Positions 10,941 to 22,508 of a stretch of DNA of 64,000 bases are shown here, piece after piece (within the stretch, counting starts at the first letter, position 1; each line of letters starts with the position of its first letter). The notes under the pieces are model-generated. The model was not told where the DNA came from and did no database searches. It was given only the letters and a program-made list of their open reading frames with translations. Source of the stretch: Blastobasis lacticolella (taxonomy: Eukaryota; Arthropoda; Insecta; Lepidoptera; Blastobasidae); assembly GCA_905147135.1 (NCBI GenBank), contig LR990040.1, positions 22,891,857 through 22,955,856 on the forward strand, in the 5' to 3' direction. The position numbers and the translations under genes were made by a program.

Positions 10941-12152
10941 TTGCACTAGAGCTCATTAGTAGTTTCGCCCTTACCGCCCTAATTGAGTCGTCCGGTTGCC
11001 TCTAGGAAATTCAGGGTCTTGCTTTTCAGAGTCCACCCACTACTGAATAGACGATTCGCAACGTTGCACGATACGCAGTAGGCTGATTAGGAATCGGTGC
11101 TGTGCAGTGCGGCATTCCCCCTGGACGATCGTGCACTGAGATACATGGCTGATGTGATGTGTGTTCGGATCTGTGATTGGTGCCTCTTTTGTAGGTGATG
11201 AGGTGTTCGGGTCTCTTCTGGAAGAAAGAATTCAAATTCAAATCATTTATTTTCCACACACAATTTAGTAAAATAGAAATACAAAGGGTCCCTTATAAAT
11301 TACTTAAACTCTAGGTATATTCAACAAAAAGAAAACTACGAAACAGTGTTAAGAAGGTGTTAGCTAAGTCGGCGGTAAGTAAGGCTCCGGAAAAAGTCAT
11401 CTTTTGGTTTTTTTGGAAACTGCCTCCTAAAACGGTTCATTCACAAATTATCAAGGCGCCATTTATAAACTATCAACATTACTTCACGGCATCTGTGAAA
11501 ACCGGCCCGATGGTCCCGTTCTATGTCATTTCTTGTCATTGACACCTCAACTGGCATAATTACTATTTATATTAATTGCTAGTTATATTAAGAATGTGTT
11601 TAAATTTTAGACCGTTTACGCACTGTACCCTATCCTAGTCCAAAAAAATCCTCTCCAATTGAGCCACTGTACCGTCAACAGAATATCGACTTACCCAAAA
11701 CCAGTATAAGATGAGCTAGCCTCACTATAGACGCGCTTAGCAACGTTAGCTCCTTTTATACTGGATTTTAAAGGCTGATACGCAGTCTACTGTACTATTT
11801 CTATGACAGATTACACAGTAAATATTCGAGTTGTGTCCGAGTCCTCTATATTTTAATGTTTATGTTGTCGAGTAGCAAAATTGCGAACTAATTTTTATAG
11901 TAATATATTTCGTATTCAGACGAACTGTTCCATACGTAGGTGGCGCCACACCATTGAAGCGTCTAATCTAGATGGACTATCTGTATTTTTATTAACTTAG
12001 TTCGAATGCAGTGCGTACATAATATTTAATATTACTTCTCTTGTTTGCGATTTAGTCTCGCTCGTTTAACATTACTTCTTTTAAAATAGGAGTCCCATTC
12101 GAGCCAGTCGTGCCTATCATAGCTAAATATGAGGACACATATTTCAAAAAAC
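10941..12152. other. 5' flank of OR1
   Basis: About 1.2 kb of mostly unique, AT-rich sequence upstream of the first OR1 exon. No repeat family from the rest of the window is obvious after 11260. It would contain the OR1 promoter and 5' UTR. I see no decisive TATA or initiator motif. Confidence 0.35.
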
Positions 12153-15100
12153 ATGAAGGATAAATTGTCGTTCTACAGTTTGGTGCCTCATTTGAAAGGC
12201 TTAAGATTTGTTGGTTACTACCAAATGGATACAAAGGCTCCGGCGATAAAAAGAATGATTCATAAAGTTTACAGCCGTGTAGTCTTGAGTCTCATGACTA
12301 CGTGTCTGATACAGCAATGCATGAAGCTGTATGAGGTACCTAACCTATATTTTGCATGGCAATTTTTAAAAGTATTAGACTATGTCAAACAAGCAGTTGG
12401 TTCACCAGGGGCCTGTCCGTACATTCCTTTACGGATGCATTAATTGGGATAACTTTATAACTACATCTTGCTCGTTTCCTACCGGAATCCTTAACAAAAA
12501 ATTGTAGTGCTTCGATTTCAAAATGCGGCAACTATAATCTGACCTGTTTAACCCTGCTTTGCTAGAGTCTCGTCCGTCTGTCAACCACCCAGCTTCCACC
12601 CACAGTATTTCCTTTGGACTATAACATGGGATAGTTCAAGAGGTATATTCGAGGTCTCCTTAGAGGCGGGCAACGCATTGGTAGTGCCCCTGATGTTGCT
12701 GATGACCATAGACGGCGGAGACCACTTTCCATTGGATGGTTCGTTTGCCTGTTTGGATGCCGTATTACATTAAAAAACCCTTAACCCTCCAGTGGTTGGC
12801 GTCCGTACCTCCTCATTCTTAACTGTTATCTATAAGACCAATGGAAACATCTATCTCCGATGATTAAACATCTTAATTGGCATAATTAATCTTCGCAAAC
12901 GTGAGTCTGAAAGATCTGCCCTAATGTCATCATTCTTGCGCCTATCCCAACTTCTGCCCGGTTTCGCTTTCCTACTCTTTCTTCTGCACTTGGCATGGTC
13001 ATCGGTGTATATATCCTCTCGTCGTAAGCCGCTTTTTCTAAGTAAGCATCCAACTCAGCAATGTCAATCCGTCGCTTCTTAGAACGCCTTTGGTAACTCT
13101 TTTCTCCTAATACCAATTTTGAAGGCATGTTGGCGTTAATATCCCAGTTGTGCTCACGCGCGCAAGGGCCCGCGATCCGCCTGTACATGATCCAGTATTT
13201 GGCAGATTAGGTAATAACAGTGGAGCGACTGGCATCTGTCCTCTGTGACCCTGTTAACAGGTATCCCACCTGACGAGATTGGATCATGTAGCCATGACCA
13301 CTCACATGTAACATTCAGTCCACCAATTGTTAAGTTAATACTTTAATATGTTTTCCTCCAAAAGGTTCGCTCGAATTCTGTCCAAGTCATGGATACGGTA
13401 TTCCTATGTCTAACCTACGCGAATACTTTGTACAAAATATACACCATTAGGGTGCGAGCACCATTGGTGGAAGAGCTACTGGATACTATGAAAGGTATGT
13501 GGACTTTTTTGTATTATTCTGAAGACAAACAGAGCGCTAAAAAGCGGTGCGAATTGAAAGTAAGAATCCATCAAACATCATTTTAGCGTTAATATCCCGG
13601 TTTCATATCACATCCAGGCGACTGAATGACGCAAACCCTCCACTGTAATTGCATGACCGGCCAACTCCTGAATCATGGTCAAGTCAGACCCCGAGCCTAG
13701 TGCGCGAGAGAACAAACCAGGACACTAATGCCAAGATTTATTTTTTCCCGGTTATGCTCTTAGTCATGAGAGCCCGGGATCCAGGATTAAAGAATGCTTA
13801 TGACAGTGGAGCAACTGCCCCCTGACCTTCGTGCCTCTTTTAACAGGGGAATCCCACCAGACTGAACCATTCTGTCGTCTAAATGTGCAGGTTTCCTCAC
13901 GATGTTTTATCTCACCAAAGGAGCACCGGTTAGCGTAAAAGTCATGTCGCATAACTCAGAAAAGAGTACGTACATAGGGCCACTAGACACCACGGGCGCC
14001 ATTTTACGTATAGATATTTAGTAATCGTTTACGCTGTTTTTTTTTATATACCACTAAGGCGACAAAAAAACTTACTACTTACTTACTGTCACCGCAGCCT
14101 ACGGACGTTTTCAATACAAGCCGTTGTTAGTAATGATAATAATATAGGTCTGTTTTTTTCCTCTCAAGTGTGATAAAAACGTCGTTCGAAACGCGTGTGC
14201 ATTGATCTCGGCACACGTAATACTGCCTCGACTGTAATGACCAATATAGCACACTTGTATCATAATGTACTATTTCTGTCAAGATCATTATGTATTATGT
14301 CAATACCGCCTGTTACAGTGTTAAAAGTACCCAACAGAAAACTCTGTAGCCCAAGAAATGTTATGAACTGATAATATCACCCGGACACTGGACAGGTGAA
14401 TGATTACCATTGTCCACTCCATATATTCCTTGCCATAGTTGGCGGTCCATAACCTATTGTGTTAAAAAAATCACTATGTTTTATTAAACTCGTAAATGTC
14501 AAGCGTAAAACTTATGAGTCTTAGAACGTTTGAGTCGCTAAACGTCCATATACTCATCTTTACTTTTCTAATATAATGAACTCCTCCCCCAAGGAATTAT
14601 TCTGTATGAGTCACCTTTGTCTCATGTCACATGGTGGACTACATGATAAAGGTCGTGGAAAGCCGGTCATTGTGGAGGGCTTGGGAGGAGGCTTGTCCTA
14701 TTTGGTAACGATCGCGCGACCATAATAGGAGACCTCTAAACCGCCCGTCGCACGGCCATTGCCAATTAGAACAGCACCTAAGTCCAGCAGTGGACGTCCT
14801 GTAGCTGAAAGGATTTTTTTTATACCACCAAGGTGGCAAACAAGCTTACGGCCTGCCTGATGGTAAGCAGTCACCGCAGCCTATGGACGTTTGCAATACC
14901 AGGGGCACCCACGCGTTGCCGACCCCGTAAAAATCTTTTAATCCCTTTCTTGAAGAACTCAATTTTGTACTCCACAGGGAAAACCTCTCAGGTAGTTCAT
15001 TCCACAACCTTAGTGTGCGTGAGACAAGGTTCCTTTGGAACCGCACAGTTCGCGACCAATTTGGCCTAAAACACCCCTCAACACCCCTCAACGTCACGTA

Positions 15101-18100
15101 TGATATGTACCTTACGTAAGGATAAGGTAGCAGCTTCGATTCTGCATTGTTGTTGCCTCCAACCTATATGCATGAATCGTAGATGTTATGGGCGACAGTA
15201 ACCGCTTACCACTAGGTGGGCTATCTGCTTGTTTGTAAACGCAGCATAAAAACCTTTCTTCCAGGTCCACTATTCAACCAAGGCGTCCCAAGCCACAACG
15301 TGATGCTCCGTGGCACCTGCCGCCATGGCCTACTCTTACTCCGATCATTCCAGTGTCTGTCAATCAGCACCGTGCTCTGCTGGTCCATATACCCAGTAGT
15401 CCTTCATCTTAGAGGGACACCCACACCGTTCGGCATATGGTTACCTTTTGATGCGTCTGTCGATCCACAGTGAGTTGCTTCAACAGCTATGTAGCGAATT
15501 TAAAGAGGGCCCGATACTAGTCAGCAATATAGGCACAAACCTAACCTTATCTATGATTTTTATGTCATACCTTAGCTAACAGGCAACCGAGCTCTCTGTT
15601 TTTTTGTGCTACTCAGTGATAAACGAGCAGACTGTCCACCAAGTCAATCAGTAAGTGGTATCAAAAATGCAGAACCACAGATGCATTGTGATTGTGAAGA
15701 CTAAAATGAAATGCCTCATGACTGTAATTTTGCTTACTATCATATCCTTCAAACCGGAACACAACAATGTAAGCATTGTTGCTTGGCGGCAGAAATAGAT
15801 AAGGCACCCAGGCAGACTCCTTAGGCATGACAGAGTACTACAAATAAAGGAGGTAGGGCATAGCGGGGTATCTTGTTCGAATTGGAGCCGCCCCACTGGG
15901 GAAGTACCTCCACCTTACAGAATGTCGCAGCTAACTAATACTCTTTTAAATAGTATTGTGTTTCTGCTGGTGAGTAAGGTTTCCAGTGCTCCGTGGGGTG
16001 GGGATTTGGGGAACCGTGGCTTTGGCAGTGGAGTGGCATTGGCCGTTTTGCTGCCAGAGTAACGTGTTATAGAGGTGGGCAACGCATTGGCGATACTCTT
16101 GGTATTCCTAATGTCAATAGGCAGTGGTGACCATTTTCCATCAGGTGGCCCACTTGCCTGTTTGCCTACCGTATGACATAAAAAAAAACTGATAAATCCT
16201 AGCCAACGGGCTAGCGGGCCATCTGATGGAAAGTGGTCACCGCTACCTATGGACAGGACATTAGTGACAGGGGTATTGCCAATACCTTTTGTTTATTCCA
16301 GATTCTACATCGTAGTAGTGTACACCTGGATACAAGACTCTTTTGTCGCGATGGGGAACAGTACAATGGATTCTTTCATCTCCTTCATTTTTGTGCAGGC
16401 GAAGACTCAGCTCGCCATTCTCAGGTGATCGTATCTTAATAGTTTGCCCACTATCATGTAAAGTCTGACCAATATATGAGGCGCCGCGAAATTGCGGATC
16501 TTTTTAGAACTAATTGCTTACACTGGCAACAGCTAGTATCAACAACGATGGCTCCCTATTTACAGGCCTCATTATATTCCCGGTCATACTTTAAATCCTG
16601 ATCTTCCTCATGTATTCTAATAACTATCGAGGCCAGTTGGTAATATGTGGTTATAATCTGTCTGTGGTTTTGTCATTTGAATGCCTTCAAAAAGAAATTG
16701 TCAGCCATGAAGGTAGCTGAGTTACAATATTTTTGGTGAACCCGGTTTCTAGACCGGCCGCCTGGTTCCTAGACCGGCATGCTCCATCTTCGACCGCATC
16801 GCTACTTACCATTAGCTAACATAGCGGTCAATGCCTGGCTGACTTAATAAAAATTAAATTCCGAGGACAATGCCCTGGACCACCCTCTTCAGAAATTCTT
16901 GCTCAAGGGTTTCTCTCAGTCCTTAGAAGTCTACCTCACGATCTTTCCTTGCTAGGGCCTATTGGACCACGCGATATTCAGTCTGTATTAGTAAGTCTAC
17001 CCGTAGTGTAATAAGAGTAAGTCATGTTAGTTAGTCTAATTAGTCTGTCCGAGTGGATTCGGCTGCGCTAGACTGAATTTCACGTGGTGTATAACCCGCG
17101 TCACGAAAGAAGAGACTTCTCAAATGGCAGTGGAGGGGATTTCGCGCAGGTAATCTTATGCAGCGCAAGTCGAACCACGTAACCCGCCAAGTCTCTTTTT
17201 ATTTGACACTAGCTATAATAAGAGTTAGAGTGTTTAGTCAGCGATAAGTTCAGTGTTGCAGCCGGCCGAACCAAAAAAGTCCGAAAACGCATTTAAACTT
17301 ACTACTTAGGTACCCGAAATTTGATAAAAATACCCGTAATGGCAATACGAAATGAATTAGCGTGTGATATTCAGCGCGTTGTAATAGCGAGCTTGTCTAA
17401 TTAGTCAGTACGACAGCCTAATTAGTCGAGACTGAATGTTGCTTAGTCTAAGCCCAGACCTGCCCAGTGAATAGGTATCTTCTAGGCACGCATGCTACAT
17501 CTTCGACCTCATCGTCGCTTTCCATCAGGTGAGTTGAGGTCAAATGCAAGCCTATTATTAATAAAAAAAAAAAAAAAAAAAAAAAAAGACAGCTGTTACA
17601 ATAACCCCCTTAATAGCCTTCTCAGATTCTCAATAGGCAGTGTATAACCTAATCCTCTTTGCGAGGTGCCTGGGGTATAATAGACTTCATGAACTTACTG
17701 CAACAACCTCCATATATAATCATATGATTTCTAGGCTAGATTTAGAAGAACTTGTCAAAACGAGTACCGAGCTTGCATCGGCAAAGAATATAAAGCTCAC
17801 GAAAGCGATAAACCTACGTTTTGAGTCTCTATTGCGTCATTATGCGGATATCGACACGTAAGTTTATTTTCTTCTGTATAACATCTATATAATAAAACAA
17901 TAAAAAGTGTGTGTGTGTATATTGAATATATTTATAAAAAAATAATTTAGGCGAAGAAGAAATAGTAAATGAATAATTGTTTTTTCTGTTTGTCTGTTTG
18001 TACACGCTAAGCTCTGTAACTAATAGACGGATACGAATAAAACTATTTTTGTTATGTAGCTATTTATCCTGGGAAATATAATTGATTTCAAAAACTGGAA

Positions 18101-20738
18101 CACCTGATGTAGAACCATATTAAACCAGTGGAACTTTAAGAAATATGGAAATAGCGCCGAATGGATTTCGATGGGGTTTTCACAGTTTGGTAGTTTGGGG
18201 TCCAACTTAAAATCTAGGCTATGTTTAAGTCAATTCGGTTGGGTATAACCAAAGTTCAGCTTGACCTCCCCGAAGTACTAGCTTTCATACATTATTGAGG
18301 TCATTGAAAATTGAAGCACGAGAAAAAGATAAATTTCTTTTAAGAAATAAGTAGTGCCCTTTGTGTCATGTATAAATTTACTATGTCTTTGTTACTATTT
18401 TTGTGTGCAATAAACTATTAAATAAAATAAATAAACTTTTTCCACGCAGATTAGTAAATCGTAAAATATTCGTCTTCCATTCCTTTTCAAAATACTTGCT
18501 TTGTTTTTTCAATAATGTTGCCACATTTAACTGTCATAATCATTTTCAGTTTCAACAGAAAGGTTCAGGAAATATTCGGAACAGTGATATTCCTCCAATT
18601 CACGCTCAGTGGGTGGATTCTTTGCGCGACGAGTATCAGAATGGCCAGTGTAAGTTCTAAGTAGTTAATAAAACACATGAGGATACTTTGTGTAGGCTAG
18701 AAATCTAGAAAAAATATTTAGAAATCAGTACTCGGTCGATTGTATTTACATGTCCTGTACAATAGACTGAGCACCGATTTGTGATGTACCAGCTCTTTCC
18801 GTCAACTAGCATAGTATCCAATTGGATATTGGCGCTATTTAAGGAAAATCCTCTAGCGAATTTGACCGTGGGAAGTCAAACGTTAGCATTTCCAAAATTT
18901 TATCGTTTTGGCAGAGACTGTGCTTTAAGTACACTAGCTTCATTATTATTTTCTCTTCACAAACTGTAAGGTTGGCTGGAAGAGATCTAATTTAGGGACA
19001 AGCTCTTCTTTGTACCTAGTCTTGTGACTATATATTTTATTATGTTTTGTGCACTATAGAGTAGCTATAGGTAATAATAAATTTAACCCGCGAATTCATC
19101 TCCGAAAATTCGATTACTACGTTCCGAGTCCTTGTAGGAAAGCGAGAACCACAATAAATTATAGCCCATGTGGGATATACGTTACATTACTGCCAAATGT
19201 TATCAAAATCAGTCCGGCAGTTTTGGAGTTAAGGAGTAACACATTTCAAACGTCTTCTCAAACTTTCACATTTCCAATTTAATTAGGATTTTGTAGCTAG
19301 AAATTCCTCATTCAAATGTATATCATATTTACTTTTACAGATGATTTCGTCGTCTGGTGACCTGATCGGAACGGGTTTGTATCTTATATGTATGCTGTGG
19401 GAGAATTTCCTTTTTTGCTACTATGGAAACGATCTCAACGTTGAGGTCAGTACTTCTAACATTTAAGTTCAATATTATTTCCTTAAGACTTTCTGATATT
19501 TGTTGCCGATTTTAAAGTCTTTTCGAGAAACCAATAGCGGCTGTTTGTTTTTAGGCAGTGTTTTTTTCTACGCCGTGACAAACGAGCAGACTGCCATCTG
19601 ATGGTAAGCGGTAACTGTCGCCCATCTAAGTAGGTTGCTGAGAGAGGCTGAAGTCATCAGGTTTATGCCAGGGTTAGCTTTCCAACCTTTCTTCCCTCCA
19701 CTTCCTCTGGTCTTCAGCATCCTCCCATCATAAGCCATTGGCTTTCGCACCAAGTTCGGCGAAGTCAATCCATCGCTTCCTGAACCTCTTCCTGATACCA
19801 GTAGGTTAGAAACCTGTTTCCCACGGGACTATCCCTGGGACTTACGCAGCACGTAACCGAACCCGGGACCCTCCTCAGTCTTGTCTGCGATGTCCCTCAC
19901 TGTAAGGTATATGGTCCCGCGGGAACAGTAAACATAGTTCCGAACTGGCTAGTTTGCTATAAACATGAAGAGACAAATAAAAATACTAATATTATTTTTT
20001 CCAGAGTGAAGCCCTCTTACATTCTGCCTACATGATGGATTGGGAGCAACTGTCGGTCTCCCAGCGCAAGGACCTCATACTGTTCATGGAGAGATTCAAA
20101 CGGCCCATGATACTGTTTGGTGGAGGGATAGTACCTTTGACCAACAGAACATTTATAACGGTTAGTATATTACACGATCATTAACCATTGGTAAAAGTCT
20201 TGTACGTAATATATAAGAAAAAAAAAACACTTCTAGGCGTTAATATCCCTGTTGTGCTCTCGCGCACTAGTACCCGGGGTCCGCCTTGTCCCCGATCCAG
20301 GATTTGGCAGGTCAGATAATTACAGTAGAGCGACTGCCATCTGACCTCTGTGACTCTGCTACCATGCTTACACATTCTATCGCCTGAATGTGCAGGTTTC
20401 ACACGATGTTTTCTCCCGTCGTAAGAGCATCGGTTAGCATTCAATTAAAGTACATAACTCAGAAAAGAGTTATTTTTACATGGCCGCAGTGGTATTCGAA
20501 CACGGTACCTCTCGCTTGCGCATCAGATACCACTCGGGACCACTCGGCCACCGACGCTCCGTAATTGATAATTTGTGACAAATTCTAAGTTTTATCGTCA
20601 TCATCGTCCTAGAATCCTTATTTATAAGTTTATTTATCGTTAATATTATAAAAGTAGATATCTATCCATGTACTTTTTTTGTTACAGATTATCAGAATGG
20701 CGTATTCGTTCTTTGCGTTTATGAAAAACTCATCGTAA
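12153..20738 (+). CDS. OR1: odorant receptor (insect 7tm_6 family), 391 aa, nine exons
   Basis: Exons: 12153-12335, 13365-13494, 15265-15469, 16302-16424, 17735-17857, 18550-18649, 19341-19445, 20005-20160 and 20688-20738. Every intron is GT..AG, with phases 0,1,2,2,2,0,0,0. The sum is 1176 nt, open throughout. The start MKDKLSFYSLVPHLKG matches those of OR2 and OR3; an in-frame ATG at 12129 is less likely. Hydrophobic helices fall in exon 1 (TM1), exon 2 (TM2), exon 3 (TM3), exon 4 (TM4), exon 6 (TM5, FLQFTLSGWILCATS), exon 7 (TM6, LICMLWENFLFCYYG) and exons 8-9 (TM7, ending YSFFAFMKNSS). Such receptors pair with Orco as ligand-gated cation channels in olfactory neuron dendrites, with the N-terminus inside. 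It lacks the usual pheromone-receptor C-terminus. The ligand cannot be inferred. Confidence 0.93.
12655..12775 (+). repeat. LINE 3' end fragment, family L3-A, in OR1 intron 1
   Basis: This carries 'GGGCAACGCATTGG', a variant of the 'GGTGACCACTTTCCATCAGG' word and a terminal 'CCGTATTACATTAAAA'. It is the last roughly 120 bp of the L3-A tail seen at 3196-3538. Confidence 0.6.
12890..13105 (-). repeat. RTE LINE 3' coding tail, in OR1 intron 1
   Basis: On the minus strand the translation contains AYDERIYTPMTMPSAEERVG and then KRNRAEVGIGARMM. It matches the degenerate end of the RTE copy at 24960-25090 (TAYDARMPKTGRSGEELVG, AGISARTTMM). It is a short 5'-truncated LINE insert, not a gene. Confidence 0.65.
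13131..13316 (-). repeat. SINE-A copy, in OR1 intron 1
   Basis: This matches the SINE-A body in reverse ('GGCGTTAATATCCCAGTTGTG' to 'TTGGATCATGTAGCC'), without the tRNA head. It ends about 50 bases before the exon 2 acceptor at 13363-13364. Confidence 0.7.
13587..13742 (+). repeat. SINE-A copy with internal deletion, in OR1 intron 2
   Basis: Plus-orientation SINE-A fragment. The 'CCAGGCGACTGAATG' and 'CTGAATCATGGTCAAG' blocks are present but the middle of the body is shortened. Confidence 0.55.
13750..13978 (-). repeat. SINE-A copy, in OR1 intron 2
   Basis: Minus-orientation SINE-A, running from 'GGTTATGCTCTTAG' to the 'ACTCAGAAAAGAGT' word next to the tRNA head junction. With the copy at 13587-13742 it forms a head-outward inverted SINE pair about 10 bases apart. 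Confidence 0.65.
14820..15085 (-). repeat. LINE C-terminus and 3' tail, in OR1 intron 2
   Basis: Minus-strand translation includes VSRTLRLWNELPERFSLWST, a motif of the last domain of jockey/CR1-type LINE ORF2. It is followed by the L3-A style tail ('GGTGACTGCTTACCATCAGG' on the minus strand). It is 5'-truncated with frame slips. Confidence 0.7.
15640..15850. repeat. Interspersed repeat, also at 45715-45955, in OR1 intron 3
   Basis: The block with 'ATGAAATGCCTC' and 'ACCGGAACACAACAATG' is repeated at 45715-45955 in OR2 intron 5. It lies just before an L3-A tail and probably belongs to a longer LINE 3' region. Confidence 0.5.
15850..16190 (+). repeat. LINE 3' end, family L3-A, in OR1 intron 3
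   Basis: A full-length match to 3196-3538 with few differences, ending 'CCGTATGACATAAAAAAAA'. It lies about 110 bases upstream of OR1 exon 4. It is followed at 16205-16285 by a short reverse-oriented piece of a related tail. Confidence 0.7.
16430..17734. other. OR1 intron 4
   Basis: About 1.3 kb without a recognised gene. It contains short repeated words around 'TTAGTCTAATTAGTC' near 17030-17060 and 17395-17425, and an A27-type homopolymer near 17562-17587 that looks like a retroposon tail. Confidence 0.45.
17858..19340. other. OR1 introns 5 and 6 with exon 6 between
   Basis: Apart from exon 6 (18550-18649), this is AT-rich intron sequence. A (GT)n stretch lies near 17906-17920. The frames at 18403-18660 and 18781-18969 are not coding; the first overlaps exon 6 in the wrong frame. 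Confidence 0.5.
19640..19915 (-). repeat. RTE LINE 3' fragment, in OR1 intron 7
   Basis: The minus-strand translation has KPMAYDGRMLKTRGSGGKKG, matching the RTE tail (TAYDARMPKTGRSGEE) of the copy at 22905-25095. It is 5'-truncated and frame-broken. Confidence 0.6.
20238..20558 (-). repeat. SINE-A copy with tRNA-like head, in OR1 intron 8
   Basis: The most complete SINE-A copy. On the minus strand an A box (TGGCCGAGTGGT, 20550-20539) and a B box (GTGTTCGAATACC, 20503-20491) lie about 36 bases apart, as expected for a pol III promoter of a tRNA(Leu/Ser)-type head. The unrelated body follows, ending 'TATTAACGCC'. It defines the orientation of all other SINE-A copies. The tRNA-like part is too diverged to call a tRNA gene. 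Confidence 0.8.
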
Positions 20739-21056
20739 TATGCTTAGGCATTAGAAATAGTCTAAATATCGTCTTAATGTTCGTTTCGTTTTTTATTGTT
20801 TTGAATTTTAGTATTTAAGAATAATTCAGGAGATATATTGGAGGCCTCCTTAGAGGCAACGCTTTGATAGCGCCCCTGGTGTTGCAGATGACCATAGGCA
20901 GCGGTGACAACGCACCATCAGGTGGCCCGTTTGCCTGCTTGTTTGCCTTAATAAATACATTTTTCTTTTTAATCACGAAAACTTATAAACCCACAATTTG
21001 TTTGTTGACTTTGTAGTTTGTTGTTGTGGAACTTTATTGTTATATGTTTTAGTGTT
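20739..21056. other. OR1 3' flank with L3-A tail
   Basis: The region after the OR1 stop. An L3-A LINE tail occupies about 20838-20950 ('GGTGTTGCAGATGACCATAG', then 'CATCAGGTGGCCCG'). It includes an AATAAA at about 20949 that could be recruited as a poly(A) signal. No other feature is seen. Confidence 0.45.
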
Positions 21057-22037
21057 GAGACACACTGATGAAGTGCGCCGCGCGGCGCACTGCATGTCAG
21101 TTCTGTATTAATTTTGTCCACTTTTTTCAATTTGGCCACATAGTGCAGCGTGCGTCGCTATGTCAGCAGACGTCGACATGAGATGTCACACTTGACTGTT
21201 TCATTTCACCAACAGTTCGAATCTTTTCTCCTAATGTGACACAGTTCACACATATATCTGTCTACTTTTTTAGTACAGATACAACGCGTGTGAATGAAAT
21301 AGGAATTGTTAAAGAAAGTTTGACCGCTGATGCGTAAGCCCTTCTCCTTTTTCTGATTCCTTAAAATTATCGAAGTTGTTTCGCTTTCGTGATCCTGTCG
21401 TCATTTCTTCTCAGTTCATCCCGAATAAATAAGGCATGTTTGGTTTTAGAACACTAGTTTCTAAAAAGAAATGCTGATACTCGTAGAGATCTACATTTTT
21501 GACGGCAGTTGTCAAACTTAAAACTGTAATAACTTTTAAGCTATTGCTCCTAGAAGATTAGTTCCTGAAGACAAATGATAGTACTCGACAAGTTCTTTAT
21601 TACAGGTGACAGCTGTCAAACTTAAAACTGTAATAATTCTGAAACTATTGCTACTAGAACATTAGTTCCTGAAGAGAAGTTCAAAACTGCAATAACTTCG
21701 AACGAAGAAATTGTATGGTCTCTTTGAAAATTGTATAATTATTTTTTGGCCGGCACCACTATTATTTTAGTCCTTAATTATTGATATCCTTTTTGTACGT
21801 TTCCCTGCGTTGCATTTGAGTTGGCAGTTAAAATATATCCGGTCCCTTTTTAAGCCCGCTTGTGAAAACACAGTCGAGGTCAATAATTATGCAAGTCGTT
21901 TAAAATAACTCGGGCGAATGTTGCCTAACTTGAAAAACCAGAATAACACCACCGTTTTCTTTGTTGTCACCGTGACGTTGCACCGTGCGGTGCGCTGCGC
22001 AGTGCACTGCACCGCGTGAGTGGACATCGGGCCTTAA
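21057..22037. mobile_element. GC-tipped foldback element
   Basis: The outer parts are dense in palindromic 'GTGCGCCGCGCGGCGCAC'-type text on the left (21073-21095) and 'GTGCGGTGCGCTGCGCAGTG' on the right (21987-22005). The middle (21440-21720) holds two to three direct units of about 105 bp with 'CTAGAACACTAGTT'-like and 'GACAGCTGTCAAACTTAAAA' words, the same units found inside the foldback at 41393-42429. The right tip, read inward, is GGCCCGATGTCCACT, similar to the tip of the element at 58938-59484. The left end is diverged, so the limits are approximate. There is no transposase. Confidence 0.55.
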
Positions 22038-22049
22038 GTGTTAGTCGAC

Positions 22050-22283
22050 GACCTGAGTGGTTTAGTGGTCAACATGCCGGTCTGCCACGCAAGAGGTCCC
22101 GGATTCGATTCCCGGCCGGGCAGAAATTTAAATTATGAATGTTAATTTCTGTTACGGGTCTGGTTGTTCTATTTAAAGTATATATATAAGTAGTTTATCA
22201 GTTATCTAGCACCCATAACACAAGCTTTGCTTACTTTGGGGCTAGATGGCGCTGTGTGAATTTGTCCACGATTATTTATTTAT
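22050..22283 (+). repeat. SINE-B copy (tRNA-derived, TTTA tail)
   Basis: The head 'CCTGAGTGGTTTAGTGGTCA' (A-box region) is followed by a B box GGATTCGATTCC at 22101-22112. The body has 'TTTCTGTTACGGGTCTGG' and 'AGATGGCGCTGTGTGAATTT', and a (TTTA)n tail ends near 22289. A second complete copy lies at 33336-33597. Confidence 0.8.
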
Positions 22284-22508
22284 TTATTAGTCTATATGCG
22301 TTTTTAATATAAGGATTTCAATTATGAATTTTAATATCAAGTTCCTTAACTTTAGGTACTTTCCTAACATAAAAATCGGAAAAGTATCGGGCAAGAATAT
22401 TTTAGCACTGGAATTTGCAACAAGTACGCGAAATTATGTACGGCGCGGTATATGCCAACTCTCCCCTATAGTTTGTATCCTTGAGTGACACATAGATACC
22501 TATGCTTT

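Noticed and set aside
12129..12152. Upstream in-frame ATG as the OR1 start
   Set aside because: The eight added residues have no counterpart in OR2 or OR3, whose starts align with 12153.
18403..18660. 85-codon frame over OR1 exon 6 as a separate small gene
   Set aside because: It is the wrong frame of exon 6, and the OR frame fits both flanking splice phases.
20491..20550. tRNA gene (A and B boxes on the minus strand)
   Set aside because: It is the head of a SINE. The acceptor stem does not pair and SINE body follows directly.
22050..22125. tRNA gene
   Set aside because: It has good A- and B-box text but is joined to the SINE-B body and repeated at 33336 with the same body.
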